Assembly (NCBI RefSeq): GCF_900299525.1 | Contig: NZ_OMKA01000002.1 | Span: forward strand, 62,001 to 126,000 | Reading direction: 5' to 3' | Length of the DNA: 64,000 bases | DNA from: Aquimarina sp. Aq78 | Lineage (GTDB): Bacteria; Bacteroidota; Bacteroidia; Flavobacteriales; Flavobacteriaceae | Part shown: positions 34,318 through 44,031 of the stretch, in pieces | How the letters are laid out: every line of letters starts with the position of its first letter | Position numbering within the stretch: position 1 is the first letter of the stretch | Program-made: the position numbers and the translations under genes | Notes under the pieces: model-generated | What the model saw: only the letters and a program-made list of their open reading frames with translations | Database searches by the model: none | Told to the model about the DNA's origin: nothing

Positions 34318-35049
34318 TTATTTTTTTAACAGTTTCCTAAACGCTTCAGCATTTCCATGAAATAGATCATAATCTACGTCACCTTTGATTCCCTTTAAGT
34401 CTTTAAGATCTGTACGTTGCCAGATAATCCAGCCTTCATTTTTCCAGGTTTTAGGAATTTTTGGAGTTTTCTTGGTATACTCGGCAATCCATAATTTATA
34501 TTTAGCAAAATCGGGATGATCAAGGTATTTAATTCCAAAATAAAAATTAGAATATATAATTGGGGCCACTCCCCATTCTTTTTCTACGATTTGTAACCAG
34601 AGTAAAGTGTTTTTTTGGTACTCTTTTTTGGTCACAGGGGCTTGAATCCCTAATTCTTCCAAATCTAAAACAGGAGGTAAATCTCCCGGTTCTAATTTAC
34701 CAACTGCTGCTATAAAATTTTGAGCTTGCTTTGTGGGATCGTAGCCGGTTTCATAAAAATGATAAGCACCTCTGTAGATACATTTACTTTTTGCAGCTGC
34801 TCTGTTTGTTTTAAATTTTGGATCTTTAAAATCATCACCTTCAGAGGCTTTTATATAAACAAAATTAACACCGTCTTTCTTAATGTCATCCCATTTGATG
34901 TCACCTTGAAAATGAGAAACATCCATTCCTAAAATAGAAGGGTCTGTTTCGAGTCTTTGATTTTCTGAATTGCACAAATTGTTTTTGTCTGTTGTACAAG
35001 AAAATAGTACTAACGATAGTGCGAAAAGTTGAATGGTAATTTTTTTCAT
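34318..35049 (-). CDS. GH25-family lysozyme-like lipoprotein
   Basis: 243-aa muramidase of glycoside hydrolase family 25. Lipoprotein signal ends LVLFSC (Cys18). The GH25 barrel shows MDVSHFQGDIKWDDIK (first Asp), FVYIKASEG, YRGAYHFYETG and the catalytic PPVLDLEELG (Asp and Glu), then APIIYSNFYF and LWIAEY. All expected acidic residues are present. It would cut peptidoglycan glycan strands from its membrane anchor. It shares strand with the upstream membrane-protein gene (50-bp gap) and the downstream Cys-rich peptide gene (149-bp gap). Confidence 0.93.
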   Translation of the reverse strand: MKKITIQLFALSLVLFSCTTDKNNLCNSENQRLETDPSILGMDVSHFQGDIKWDDIKKDGVNFVYIKASEGDDFKDPKFKTNRAAAKSKCIYRGAYHFYETGYDPTKQAQNFIAAVGKLEPGDLPPVLDLEELGIQAPVTKKEYQKNTLLWLQIVEKEWGVAPIIYSNFYFGIKYLDHPDFAKYKLWIAEYTKKTPKIPKTWKNEGWIIWQRTDLKDLKGIKGDVDYDLFHGNAEAFRKLLKK

Positions 35050-35099
35050 GGGTTCTATTGGTTAAGTCTTAAGAGTATTTGATTGTATAAAGTTTTAGA

Positions 35100-36038
35100 T
35101 TACTGTGAATTATTGGTAAAATCTTTGCCAAGTTTTTTTAAATTTTCCTCTTGGGCTTCTTTGATTGTACTTAATCCAGAAAAATGAAAGAACTTTTTGA
35201 GTAAGAAACTCATGATATAAAAATATAATAGCGGCAAAATAAGAAAAAGAACAATGAGGTTACTAATCATATTTATAATAAGTTTCATCAATTCTTTTTT
35301 ACCTTCTTTTAAAATTTCAAAAGCTTCAGAAAACCCTTCTCCTACATCCACACTAACATCTTCAACTTTATCAACAACTGCATCTTCAACTTTTTTAAAG
35401 AGACCTATTTTTTTATGACCTTTTTCTTTAGCTTTCTCTAATTGTCTTTCTTTTCGAGCTTCTTGTTTTGATTTAATGTGTTTTCTCTTTGCTTCATATT
35501 TATTTTTGATAGATGAAAGGTGCTCATGTAATGAAGAACCAAGATCCAGTTCCATAGTGTCAGACACATAGTGTATTCCATTAACGTATAAAGAAAGTCC
35601 CGGGTTGATAAGTAATGCTATAATAAGTAATTTCAAAGCTACTTTTTTATATTTTTCAAAGAATATACCTATAAGAAAAAGCACAGGAAGTAATTTAAAC
35701 AGTAATGATTTACCCATATTTACCAATATGGTTTGAACTGCGATTACAATATTAGCAAAGGTTAAATAATTGATTGCTCGTGTAAAAATATCAGAAAGCT
35801 CTATTGCCAGTCCCCCCACTAAGAGGATACCCGAATGGTCAATACCTGTAGTTATACTTTTTAATTCCATGGCAACGCCAAGGCCTAGCATCATATCCCC
35901 ATTTACATCAGATAAAAAATCAATAGCTGGGGCCACTAATAGGTTACTAAATCCCAAGATGATAATAACCAAAGAAATAATGATAACCCAGATTTTATCA
36001 TTCTTAATAAGATTGGATAGTGTTTGGTTGATATCCAT
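35100..36038 (-). CDS. Membrane protein of unknown function
   Basis: 312 aa from the ATG at 36038 (MDINQTLSNLIKNDKIW); a longer start at 36119 adds 27 residues that look non-coding. I do not recognise a family. Helices are predicted near residues 18-42, 95-130, 135-155 and 260-290, all strongly hydrophobic. Between the third and fourth is a long charged segment (about 165-215, KSKQEARKERQLEKAKEKG) likely to form a coiled coil, then an acidic VEDAVVDKVEDVSVDVGEGF stretch. It precedes the GH25 lipoprotein by 50 bp, so the two may be co-transcribed. Confidence 0.75.
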   Translation of the reverse strand: MDINQTLSNLIKNDKIWVIIISLVIIILGFSNLLVAPAIDFLSDVNGDMMLGLGVAMELKSITTGIDHSGILLVGGLAIELSDIFTRAINYLTFANIVIAVQTILVNMGKSLLFKLLPVLFLIGIFFEKYKKVALKLLIIALLINPGLSLYVNGIHYVSDTMELDLGSSLHEHLSSIKNKYEAKRKHIKSKQEARKERQLEKAKEKGHKKIGLFKKVEDAVVDKVEDVSVDVGEGFSEAFEILKEGKKELMKLIINMISNLIVLFLILPLLYFYIMSFLLKKFFHFSGLSTIKEAQEENLKKLGKDFTNNSQ

Positions 36039-36230
36039 AGTAATATTGAAGTTGGTTCGTTTTGTGTAGTTTAAAGGTAGAGAATTTTTGAAGTAAAAAG
36101 TATAGGTATTTATACGCAATTATTGAAGAAATATATGAAGTGTATTGAGAAAAATCATACACATTAAAACCATATGACTTTTTATTATTTTGATATGATT
36201 TAAGCGATGTTTTTGATGATTTAATAAAAA

Positions 36231-36262
36231 ACTTCAAGAATAGTGTCTATGTTTCTTGAAGT
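36231..36262. promoter_or_regulatory. Perfect inverted repeat before the GH3 gene
   Basis: ACTTCAAGAA (36231-36240) and TTCTTGAAGT (36253-36262) around a 12-nt loop, in the divergent region between the membrane-protein gene and the GH3 gene. On the minus strand it is followed by a T-run like a terminator, but no minus-strand gene lies upstream, so an operator or leader structure is equally possible. Confidence 0.4.
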
Positions 36263-36309
36263 AAGTACTCTTTTATAAATGTTTACGAATCAATAATATA
36301 TCACCAAAT

Positions 36310-38586
36310 ATGAGAATTAGTACAATTATTACTATGCTAGTAAGTATGGCGTTGTTATCATCTTGCTCATTTAAAAAACAAGAGGATGTTCCTTCTGACC
36401 CAATTGATGCCAAAGTATCTAAACTATTATCTAGTATGACTTTGGAAGAAAAAATTGGTCAAATGACTCAAATTACAATCACTGCACTGGAAAAAGAAGG
36501 AGAACCAGGAATACTAGATAAGAATAAATTAAAAGAAGCGATTCATAAATATAAGATAGGTTCAATACTTAATACGCCAAATCCAGGAGCTCCAAAACCA
36601 AAAAGATGGAATGCGATTTTAAATGAAATTTTGGCTGAAACTAATCAAACCGATAAGAAAATTCCGATCATTTATGGAATAGATGCTATTCATGGAGCAA
36701 GTTATACAGATGGGGCTGTTTTATTTCCTCAACAAATTGGTATGGCTGCAACATGGGATTCTGAATTGGTAGAAAAATGTACCGCAATTGCAGCTTATGA
36801 GACGAGAGCATCTTCAATACCCTGGGTCTTTTCTCCTGATCTGGATTTACCGCGACATCCTGCCTGGTCAAGACTTTGGGAATCTTTTGGAGAGGATACT
36901 TATTTGTCTTCACAGATGGCTGCAGCTATGGTAAAAGGTTTTCAGGGAAATGATGTTGGTGCTTCTGATAAAGTAGCGACCTGTCTTAAACATTATATTG
37001 GATATGGTAGTACAGCTACAGGAAAAGATAGAACCCCAAGCATTATTCCTGAGAGAGTACTTAGGCAATATGATTTGCCAATATACAAGAAAAGTATAAG
37101 CGCCGGAGCCAAAAGTGTTATGGTTAGTTCTGGAGAGATTAATGGTATTCCTGTTCATGCTAGTAAAAAAATGATAACAGAGATTCTAAAAGACGAATTA
37201 GATTTTAAAGGTTTTGTGGTAACAGATTGGCAAGATATAATTTACTTACATACTCGCCATAAGGTAGCTTCTACTATGCGTGAAGCAGTTAAAAAATCAG
37301 TTATGGCAGGAATTGATATGAGTATGGTGCCAGATAATTACTCATTTTTCGAAGAGTTATTTTCTTTAGTAAGTGATGGCGAAGTACCTATGTCTAGAAT
37401 TGATGATGCTGTAAGTAGAATTTTAAGAGTCAAGTTTGAACTAGATTTATTTAGAACACCTGTTACAGACCCTGAAGATTATCCGAATTTTGGTTCTCCT
37501 TCTTCGATTGCAATGTCATATATCGCCGCATCTGAGTCTATTACTTTACTAAAAAACACAGATAAAATACTTCCGATTTCTAAAGAAAGTAAGGTGTTAA
37601 TAACCGGTCCAACTGCTAATAGTATGAAATACCTTAATGGTGGATGGTCATATACTTGGCAAGGAGAAAAAAGTGATGAATATGCAAATGATAAGCTTAC
37701 GATTTTAGAAGCATTTAAAAATAAAATAGGAGAGCAAAATGTAATATATACACCTGGGGTATCTATTTTTGAGGAGGTCGATATTGCCAAATCTGTTTCA
37801 CTTGCTAATAATGTAGATTATATTGTTTTGTGTTTGGGGGAGCATAATTATACAGAAACTCCTGGAGATATTAATGATTTGATAATCACCGAACCTCAAA
37901 TCAAATTGGCTCAGGCATTAGCTAAGCTAAATAAACCGATTATACTAATTCTTAATGAAGGAAGACCAAGAATCATAAGTCAGTTTGAAAACGATATGAA
38001 TGCCGTTTTACAATGTTATCTTCCAGGAAATGAAGGTGCACGTGCTTTGGTAGATATTGTTTATGGCGATATAAACCCTAGTGGAAAATTACCTTATAAT
38101 TATCCCAGATATGCAAATTCTCTACAAAAATATAATAGAAAATATACTGAAAGTTTAGGAGATGAAGAACAAAATGATGATGCAAATTATCAAAGGAGTT
38201 ATAATCCACAGTATGAGTTTGGTTATGGATTATCATATACAACCTTCAGTTATAAAAACTTGAATCTAGATAAGATATTTATCAATAAAGAAGATGCTGT
38301 TCAAATAACTGTTGATGTTCAAAATACAGGAATAAGAACAGGGAAAGAAGTAGTACAGCTTTACCTTAAAGATATATTTGCCAGTATTACACCAGAGGTA
38401 AAAAGCCTAAAAAGATTTAAAAAAATAGAACTTCAACCCGGAGAAATGAGAACAGTTTCATTTACAATTGGAATTGATGATTTAAAGTTTGTTAATGAAA
38501 ATAATGAATGGATTGCAGAAAGTGGAGAATTCGAAGTTATGATTGGATCACTTTCTAAAAAAATTGCATTAGAAAAAGAGTTATAG
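36310..38586 (+). CDS. Glycoside hydrolase family 3 lipoprotein (beta-glucosidase-like)
   Basis: 758-aa exo-acting glycosidase. Lipoprotein signal ends LLSSC (Cys19). The GH3 N-terminal barrel (about 35-370) includes GIDAIHGASYTDGAVLFPQQ, SPDLDLPRHPAWSRLWESFG, CLKHYIGYG and the nucleophile Asp306 in FVVTDWQD. The C-terminal alpha/beta domain (about 390-610) has LGEHNYTETPGD, and a fibronectin-III-like domain ends the protein (about 650-750). All usual GH3 parts are present. It probably trims beta-glucosides or beta-glucan oligomers in the periplasm, feeding the SusCD system that follows. The exact sugar is unknown. Confidence 0.93.
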   Translation: MRISTIITMLVSMALLSSCSFKKQEDVPSDPIDAKVSKLLSSMTLEEKIGQMTQITITALEKEGEPGILDKNKLKEAIHKYKIGSILNTPNPGAPKPKRWNAILNEILAETNQTDKKIPIIYGIDAIHGASYTDGAVLFPQQIGMAATWDSELVEKCTAIAAYETRASSIPWVFSPDLDLPRHPAWSRLWESFGEDTYLSSQMAAAMVKGFQGNDVGASDKVATCLKHYIGYGSTATGKDRTPSIIPERVLRQYDLPIYKKSISAGAKSVMVSSGEINGIPVHASKKMITEILKDELDFKGFVVTDWQDIIYLHTRHKVASTMREAVKKSVMAGIDMSMVPDNYSFFEELFSLVSDGEVPMSRIDDAVSRILRVKFELDLFRTPVTDPEDYPNFGSPSSIAMSYIAASESITLLKNTDKILPISKESKVLITGPTANSMKYLNGGWSYTWQGEKSDEYANDKLTILEAFKNKIGEQNVIYTPGVSIFEEVDIAKSVSLANNVDYIVLCLGEHNYTETPGDINDLIITEPQIKLAQALAKLNKPIILILNEGRPRIISQFENDMNAVLQCYLPGNEGARALVDIVYGDINPSGKLPYNYPRYANSLQKYNRKYTESLGDEEQNDDANYQRSYNPQYEFGYGLSYTTFSYKNLNLDKIFINKEDAVQITVDVQNTGIRTGKEVVQLYLKDIFASITPEVKSLKRFKKIELQPGEMRTVSFTIGIDDLKFVNENNEWIAESGEFEVMIGSLSKKIALEKEL

Positions 38587-38694
38587 GTATTTTTGGCTAT
38601 ATTTATTTTTTCATTTTAATGTTGAATTAATTATCAAAACGTTAAAAATATATCCTATTCTTTTGAGAATTCATAAATGCTTAAACTATTTTAA

Positions 38695-39243
38695 ATGCAA
38701 TCCGTTAAAACTAAAGATACTATATTGTGGACAAAAGTTAAATTAGGGGATTTAGATGCTTTTAATCAACTATATGATAAGTATATAGATGCACTTTATG
38801 AATTTGGTATTCAACATACCAAGGATACAGATTATGTTAAAGATTGTATCCATGATCTATTTTTGGATATATATAAATACCGTAAAAAACTTTCTGATGT
38901 AGATAATGTGAAATATTATCTTTTTAAATCTTTGAAAAGAAAGATCAATAGAAAATTTAAATCAAAACTTACTCTGTTTTCAACAGAAGAGAAAAAAAAT
39001 GAAATTAGATCAGAATACAAATCAATAGAAGAAACGATTATTCAGTCAGAAAGTTCTTTAGAAATAGAAGCTAAGCTTTCTGTTGCTTTAACATCTCTTT
39101 CTAGCAGGCAGCGAAAAGGATTATCCTTAAAATTTGATGAAAAAAAATCTTACGAAGAAATTGCTGCGATCATGGGAATTTCCATAGAATCAGTACGTAC
39201 ACTTATCTACAGGGCGGTGAAAAAACTGCGAAATGAGATATAG
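38695..39243 (+). CDS. ECF RNA polymerase sigma factor
   Basis: 182-aa sigma-70 family member of the Bacteroidetes group that pairs with FecR. Region 2 is about residues 20-85 (FNQLYDKYIDALYEFG, DCIHDLFLDIYKYRKKL) and region 4 about 125-180 (LSSRQRKGLSLKFDEKKSYE, IAAIMGISIESVRTLIYRA). Such factors switch on the neighbouring susC/susD genes when the outer-membrane receptor senses its ligand. It lies 109 bp after the GH3 gene and 180 bp before its anti-sigma partner. Confidence 0.93.
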   Translation: MQSVKTKDTILWTKVKLGDLDAFNQLYDKYIDALYEFGIQHTKDTDYVKDCIHDLFLDIYKYRKKLSDVDNVKYYLFKSLKRKINRKFKSKLTLFSTEEKKNEIRSEYKSIEETIIQSESSLEIEAKLSVALTSLSSRQRKGLSLKFDEKKSYEEIAAIMGISIESVRTLIYRAVKKLRNEI

Positions 39244-39303
39244 GTTAAATAAAAATTAAAAAAACAATATTTTTTTGTCTATGTTTTTTGAGTTTGATGC
39301 TTT

Positions 39304-39362
39304 TATAGTATGGTAAGGTGCTGAATTTGTTATTTCATCTCCAAATTTTACCAAATACTATA
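39304..39362. repeat. Long imperfect stem-loop between sigma and anti-sigma genes
   Basis: TATAGTATGGTAA (39304-39316) is complementary to TTACC-AA-ATACTATA (39348-39362) except for a two-base bulge; the 31-nt loop is AT-rich. It fills part of the unusually long gap between two genes that are usually close. Confidence 0.4.
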
Positions 39363-39422
39363 GTATAATAATGTGTTAAGTAAAAAACACAAAATAGTAA
39401 TTGATATAAAAATCTTCCCAAA

Positions 39423-40430
39423 ATGTTAACTGAAGAAGAAAAAAGACTTTTAAAAAATAAAATAAATACGTCTGTTACAGAATATCGTAATAAAAGAAAA
39501 AATAGACAGCTAAGATATTATATAGGCGCTGCTGCAGCAATTGCAATTATATTCTTTTCTGTTAAGCATGCGAATACCTATCAAAATTCTTCAGCAATAA
39601 AAAATTATGTTGATGCTACAGATATTAGTATCGATAAAGATGGAGATGTGAAATTGGTTTTAAATGATAAAGACGAGGTAAAAATAACAGAGAAAGCATC
39701 AAGTATCACATATTCTAGCTCTGGAGGAGAAGTGAATATTAATAATTCTAAAAAAGTAGAACAACCAGTAAAGAATACTTTTAATACGATTATTGTTCCT
39801 TATGGAAAGAGAACTAAAATTACACTTTCTGAAGGCACAAAAGTATGGCTTAATTCGGGATCGAAACTTACGTATCCAGTTGTGTTTAATGGAGATAAAA
39901 GAGAAGTTCATCTCGTAGGAGAAGCTATTTTTGATGTAAAACATAACAAAAAACAACCATTTTATGTGGTTACAGATGATTATGATATTAAAGTTTTGGG
40001 TACTGTATTTAATGTAAGTAGCTATAGTGATGATTATCATACTAGTACAGCGCTAGAAAGAGGTAGTGTAGAGATAAAATATAAAGGGAATTCTATTTTT
40101 GGAAAATCAAGTATAAAAATAACTCCGGGAACACTTGCAGTATATAATAATAAAACTAAAAAGATAAGTAGAAACAGGGTTGATGTTACCAAATATATGT
40201 CATGGCGAGATGGTAAATTTATATTCAAAAAGCAAAGAATGGATATGATAGTCAAAAAGCTTTCCAGATATTATAATGTTACGATTTCAATAGAGAGTGA
40301 AGAACTTAAAAAACAAACTTTCTCTGGTCATTTGGATTTAAAAGATAGTGTAGAAAAGGTGATGGAAGTCCTCAAACAATCAACAGATTTGAGATACAAA
40401 ATAGAAAACGGAAAATTTGTAATTAACTAA
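39423..40430 (+). CDS. FecR-family anti-sigma factor
   Basis: 335-aa single-pass membrane protein. The cytoplasmic N-terminus (1-28) should hold the sigma factor; a membrane helix is at about residues 29-47 (YYIGAAAAIAIIFFS). The FecR domain (about 120-235) shows TIIVPYGKRTKITLSEGTKV, LNSGSKLTYP, VHLVGEAIFDVKH and VLGTVFNV. A C-terminal DUF4974 domain (about 255-335) ends ESVMEVLKQST-like KVMEVLKQSTDLRYKIENG. It relays receptor occupancy by the SusC STN domain to the sigma factor. SusC follows after 136 bp. Confidence 0.94.
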   Translation: MLTEEEKRLLKNKINTSVTEYRNKRKNRQLRYYIGAAAAIAIIFFSVKHANTYQNSSAIKNYVDATDISIDKDGDVKLVLNDKDEVKITEKASSITYSSSGGEVNINNSKKVEQPVKNTFNTIIVPYGKRTKITLSEGTKVWLNSGSKLTYPVVFNGDKREVHLVGEAIFDVKHNKKQPFYVVTDDYDIKVLGTVFNVSSYSDDYHTSTALERGSVEIKYKGNSIFGKSSIKITPGTLAVYNNKTKKISRNRVDVTKYMSWRDGKFIFKKQRMDMIVKKLSRYYNVTISIESEELKKQTFSGHLDLKDSVEKVMEVLKQSTDLRYKIENGKFVIN

Positions 40431-40525
40431 AAACATCAACTATATATGATATGAAATAACAAAGAGACTGTAATTTATTACAAAAAAAGTCAGAAAATGC
40501 TGTAACATTTCCTGACCTAACCAAA

Positions 40526-40543
40526 TATTGCGATATCGCAATA
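40526..40543. promoter_or_regulatory. Perfect palindrome before susC
   Basis: TATTGCGATATCGCAATA is an exact 18-bp palindrome whose right end is 23 bp from the susC start codon. It is the only GC-bearing feature of the 136-bp gap. It could bind a dimeric regulator, or form a hairpin in the susC leader. Confidence 0.5.
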
Positions 40544-40566
40544 CTTAATGCATAAAAAACAAAATT

Positions 40567-43500
40567 ATGAATAAAAAAGTTAACGGCGTTTCTTTTTTGT
40601 CTGAAAAGAAGAAACTCAATTTTTTATTAACCCTTATGAGAGTTTTTATTTTATTCCTGTGTTTTGGCTTAACGAGTGTGTATGCACATAACTCTTATTC
40701 ACAAACTAAGCTGGATATTAACTTAAAAAACGGTACTCTTGAAGAACTGTTTGATCAAATTCATTCTCAAAGCGAGTTTATATTTTTTTATAAGGATGAT
40801 ATTGTAAAAACCAATACAAAAATCACACTACGTCTTAAACAATCTACTGTAAAAGAGATACTAAATAGGGTACTTCAAAAAACAGACCTCACTTATAAAA
40901 TAATTGATCGGCAAATCGTAATATCTAAACGAAAAAAAGAGTTGGATACGAAAACGATTTCAGATTCAAAAGAATCCCAACAAGCAATATTAACAGGTAA
41001 AGTGATTACCGGTGACGGGACACCGTTACCAGGGGCAAGTGTCCTGATAAAAGGAACAGACAGAGGAACACAAACCGATTTTGATGGTAATTATACATTA
41101 GAAATTTCTAATGGGGAATCTCTAGTGTTTTCTTATGTTGGATTCATAACTAAAGAGGTAGTATTCTCTGGCCAATCTGCGATAGATATTACATTGATTG
41201 AAGATGCAAGTGAATTGAGTGAAGTAATTGTAACTGGATATACAAAGCAAAGTACTAGAAATATTACAGGTTCGGTTACTATTGTTCAGTCTGATGCGAT
41301 AGCAGCGACAACTCCTTCTAGTATAGAGCAGTCGTTACAAGGCCAGGCCTCTGGTGTAACGGTAGGTGTCGAAGGTGGTCCTGGAGGAAATGCAGCAGTA
41401 CGTATCAGAGGATATGGTACTATTAATGGTAATGATCCATTATATGTAATTGATGGTGTGCAAACAGGACAGGGGTTAAATGATCTCAATCCAGATGATA
41501 TTGCTTCTATTCAAATACTTAAAGATGCAGCTGCAGCTTCAATTTATGGGATTGGTGCAGCAAATGGAGTTATTATAATCACTACCAAAAATGGAAACAG
41601 AAATAATAAGGTTTCATTTACATACAATGGAGTTACTGGAGTAGATTTTATTCCTAGATCTGTTTTTCCTGATATGGCAACACCACAACAATTGGCAGAT
41701 GCATATTGGCAAGCAGCAATAAACGATGGAAATCCTAATCCATCACACCCTCAATATGGTTCTGGAGCAAGTCCGGTATTACCAGATTATATATTACCTC
41801 AGGGTGTGTCGGGTAATGTTGATGAAAGTACATATAGCTTTCCTAATAATAGAATTACTAGAGCAAATAAAGGTGGTACAGACTGGTTTGATGAATTTTT
41901 TGATTCTGCTTTAGTACAACAACACAATATAGGAATCAATGGAGGTAATGAAAATTCTAAATTTTATGTTGGTGTAGGTTTATTGGATCAGAAAGGTGTA
42001 GGTAGAGAAACATCTTTTGATCGTTATAATCTTAGGGTAAATTCTGAATTTAATATTACCGATAGATTTCGTATTGGAGAAACATTAAATACTTCTTTTT
42101 CAGAAAAGGTGGGTATTACGGATCCGTTGAACGATAATGATAATCAAAATAACGAAAGCCAACTTGCTGCTTTATATAGAATGCATCCGCTTATTCCGGT
42201 TAGGGATATTAGAGGTAATTATGCAGGAACTGCTGGTGCTGCAGGTGTAGGTATTGGATATAACGCGCTTGCGGTAGCCGATAGAAATAAAGATAATGTT
42301 ACAGAGACTTTACGAGCTCTAGGTTCTATATATGCAGAATTTGATATTACTAAGGACTTATTGATAAAAACTACGTATACTGCTGATATTGGTAGTTCTA
42401 AGTTTTCATATTTTCAACCTGTAGATTATGAGAATGCTACTGCAAGAGCAGTAAATCAACTAAGAGAAACATCGACAGATGTGATCAATACAAACTGGTA
42501 TAGTATTCTTCAATTTGCAAAGAATATAAATGATGTTCATAGTATAGATGTTTTTGCAGGAACAGAATTTAAGAAAAACCGATTTGAATCTTTTTATGCG
42601 CAAATTTCAAACTTTTTATTTACCACACCTGATGCTACTTTTTTAAGTGCTGGTACAGGTACACCAATAGTGGGAAGTGGTCAATCAAAAACTTCGAGTT
42701 TTTCAATATTCGGAAAAGCAGATTATGCTTTTAATGACAAGTATCTATTAAGTGCAACCGTAAGGCGTGATCAATCTTCTAAGTTCGAAGGAGGTAATCA
42801 AGTCGGTACTTTTCCTGCCGTAAGTGTTGGTTGGAGAATTTCGGGAGAGAACTTTTTGATTGACTCCTCAGTGGTAAGTAATTTACTCCTTAAGTTAAGT
42901 TGGGGAGAGCTTGGTAATGATAATATACCTGCGTTCAGAGGAGTTACTGCATTTGGTCCAAGCCTTAATTTCAATAACTATAATGGACAAACAGGCTACT
43001 TCTTAACCAATATTGGAGATCCAAATTTATCATGGGAAACTACCACTACTACTAATATAGGTCTTGATGCCGATTTTTTTAATAACAAACTTGGGATTAA
43101 TTTGGATGTATACGAATCCGTTACAAAAGATATGTTGTTGGCTACTCCTGTAGACCCAACGATATACGGAAATACAATAAACTCTATTTATCGAAACTTA
43201 GGACAGATGACTAATAAAGGTTTTGATTTAGGGATTACATATTCAAGTAATTCTGATAATGCTTTTAATTATTCTATTGGAGTTAATGTTTCACATTACA
43301 ATAATAATGTAGACTTTTTAGATAGAGAAAACCCAGCGCCAATTGCTAATCCTGTTTTAGGTTCTCAAACTGGTTTTGAAACTACAAATACTGCAGAAGG
43401 GCATCCAATATCTTCCTTTGTTGGTTTAACATGGGAAGGGATTGACCAAAATACTGGGAGAGCAATTCTTACGGGAGATCCACGAGATATTATAGGGGAC

Positions 43501-44019
43501 CCTCATCCAGATTTTACATATGGAGTAAGTTTTAATGCTGATTATAAAAATTTTGATTTCACAATGCTTTTTCAAGGATCACAAGGGAATGAAATCTACA
43601 ACTTAACAAAGTTTTGGACTGATTTTTCCAATTTTGAAGGTGGTAAAAGTATAGATTATGTAACAAACTCTTGGTCACCATCAAACCCTAATGGAGTATT
43701 ACCTGCTTTAACATTAAATGCTAATGAAGCAACAGGTTCTTCTTACTATATCGAAGATGGGTCTTACTTAAGACTTAAAAATGTCTCACTTGGTTATTCA
43801 TTAGATGATAAGATTACTTCTAAGTTAAAAGTTGAAAAAATTAGAATCTTTATACAAGGTAAAAACTTATTGACATTTACAGATTACAGCGGCCTGGATC
43901 CCGAAATTAATCTATCGAACTATACCAATCAACAACAAGCAAACCTTGAAATAGGTGTTGATAGAGGGGCGTATCCGGTTTCTAGATCCTTGAATTTAGG
44001 CTTAAATGTTACATTCTAA
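40567..44019 (+). CDS. SusC/RagA-family TonB-dependent receptor with STN domain
   Basis: 1150-aa outer-membrane importer. Signal region 1-46 (ends HNSYSQ). STN signalling domain about 50-120 (LKNGTLEELFDQIHSQSEFI, LRLKQSTVKEILNRVL), carboxypeptidase-D-like domain about 140-220 (GKVITGDGTPLPGASVLIKG, GTQTDFDGNYTL), plug about 225-340 (ASGVTVGVEGGPGGNAAVRI, YVIDGVQTGQGL) and a 22-strand barrel to the C-terminal LNLGLNVTF. The STN domain is expected to signal to the neighbouring FecR. It forms the transport complex with SusD, which starts 12 bp later. The substrate is probably an oligosaccharide. Confidence 0.96.
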   Translation: MNKKVNGVSFLSEKKKLNFLLTLMRVFILFLCFGLTSVYAHNSYSQTKLDINLKNGTLEELFDQIHSQSEFIFFYKDDIVKTNTKITLRLKQSTVKEILNRVLQKTDLTYKIIDRQIVISKRKKELDTKTISDSKESQQAILTGKVITGDGTPLPGASVLIKGTDRGTQTDFDGNYTLEISNGESLVFSYVGFITKEVVFSGQSAIDITLIEDASELSEVIVTGYTKQSTRNITGSVTIVQSDAIAATTPSSIEQSLQGQASGVTVGVEGGPGGNAAVRIRGYGTINGNDPLYVIDGVQTGQGLNDLNPDDIASIQILKDAAAASIYGIGAANGVIIITTKNGNRNNKVSFTYNGVTGVDFIPRSVFPDMATPQQLADAYWQAAINDGNPNPSHPQYGSGASPVLPDYILPQGVSGNVDESTYSFPNNRITRANKGGTDWFDEFFDSALVQQHNIGINGGNENSKFYVGVGLLDQKGVGRETSFDRYNLRVNSEFNITDRFRIGETLNTSFSEKVGITDPLNDNDNQNNESQLAALYRMHPLIPVRDIRGNYAGTAGAAGVGIGYNALAVADRNKDNVTETLRALGSIYAEFDITKDLLIKTTYTADIGSSKFSYFQPVDYENATARAVNQLRETSTDVINTNWYSILQFAKNINDVHSIDVFAGTEFKKNRFESFYAQISNFLFTTPDATFLSAGTGTPIVGSGQSKTSSFSIFGKADYAFNDKYLLSATVRRDQSSKFEGGNQVGTFPAVSVGWRISGENFLIDSSVVSNLLLKLSWGELGNDNIPAFRGVTAFGPSLNFNNYNGQTGYFLTNIGDPNLSWETTTTTNIGLDADFFNNKLGINLDVYESVTKDMLLATPVDPTIYGNTINSIYRNLGQMTNKGFDLGITYSSNSDNAFNYSIGVNVSHYNNNVDFLDRENPAPIANPVLGSQTGFETTNTAEGHPISSFVGLTWEGIDQNTGRAILTGDPRDIIGDPHPDFTYGVSFNADYKNFDFTMLFQGSQGNEIYNLTKFWTDFSNFEGGKSIDYVTNSWSPSNPNGVLPALTLNANEATGSSYYIEDGSYLRLKNVSLGYSLDDKITSKLKVEKIRIFIQGKNLLTFTDYSGLDPEINLSNYTNQQQANLEIGVDRGAYPVSRSLNLGLNVTF

Positions 44020-44031
44020 AAGAGAAGAAAG

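Noticed and set aside
36039-36119. 27-residue N-terminal extension of the membrane protein of unknown function
   Set aside because: Composition looks non-coding and the ATG at 36038 starts a typical cytosolic head before the first membrane helix.
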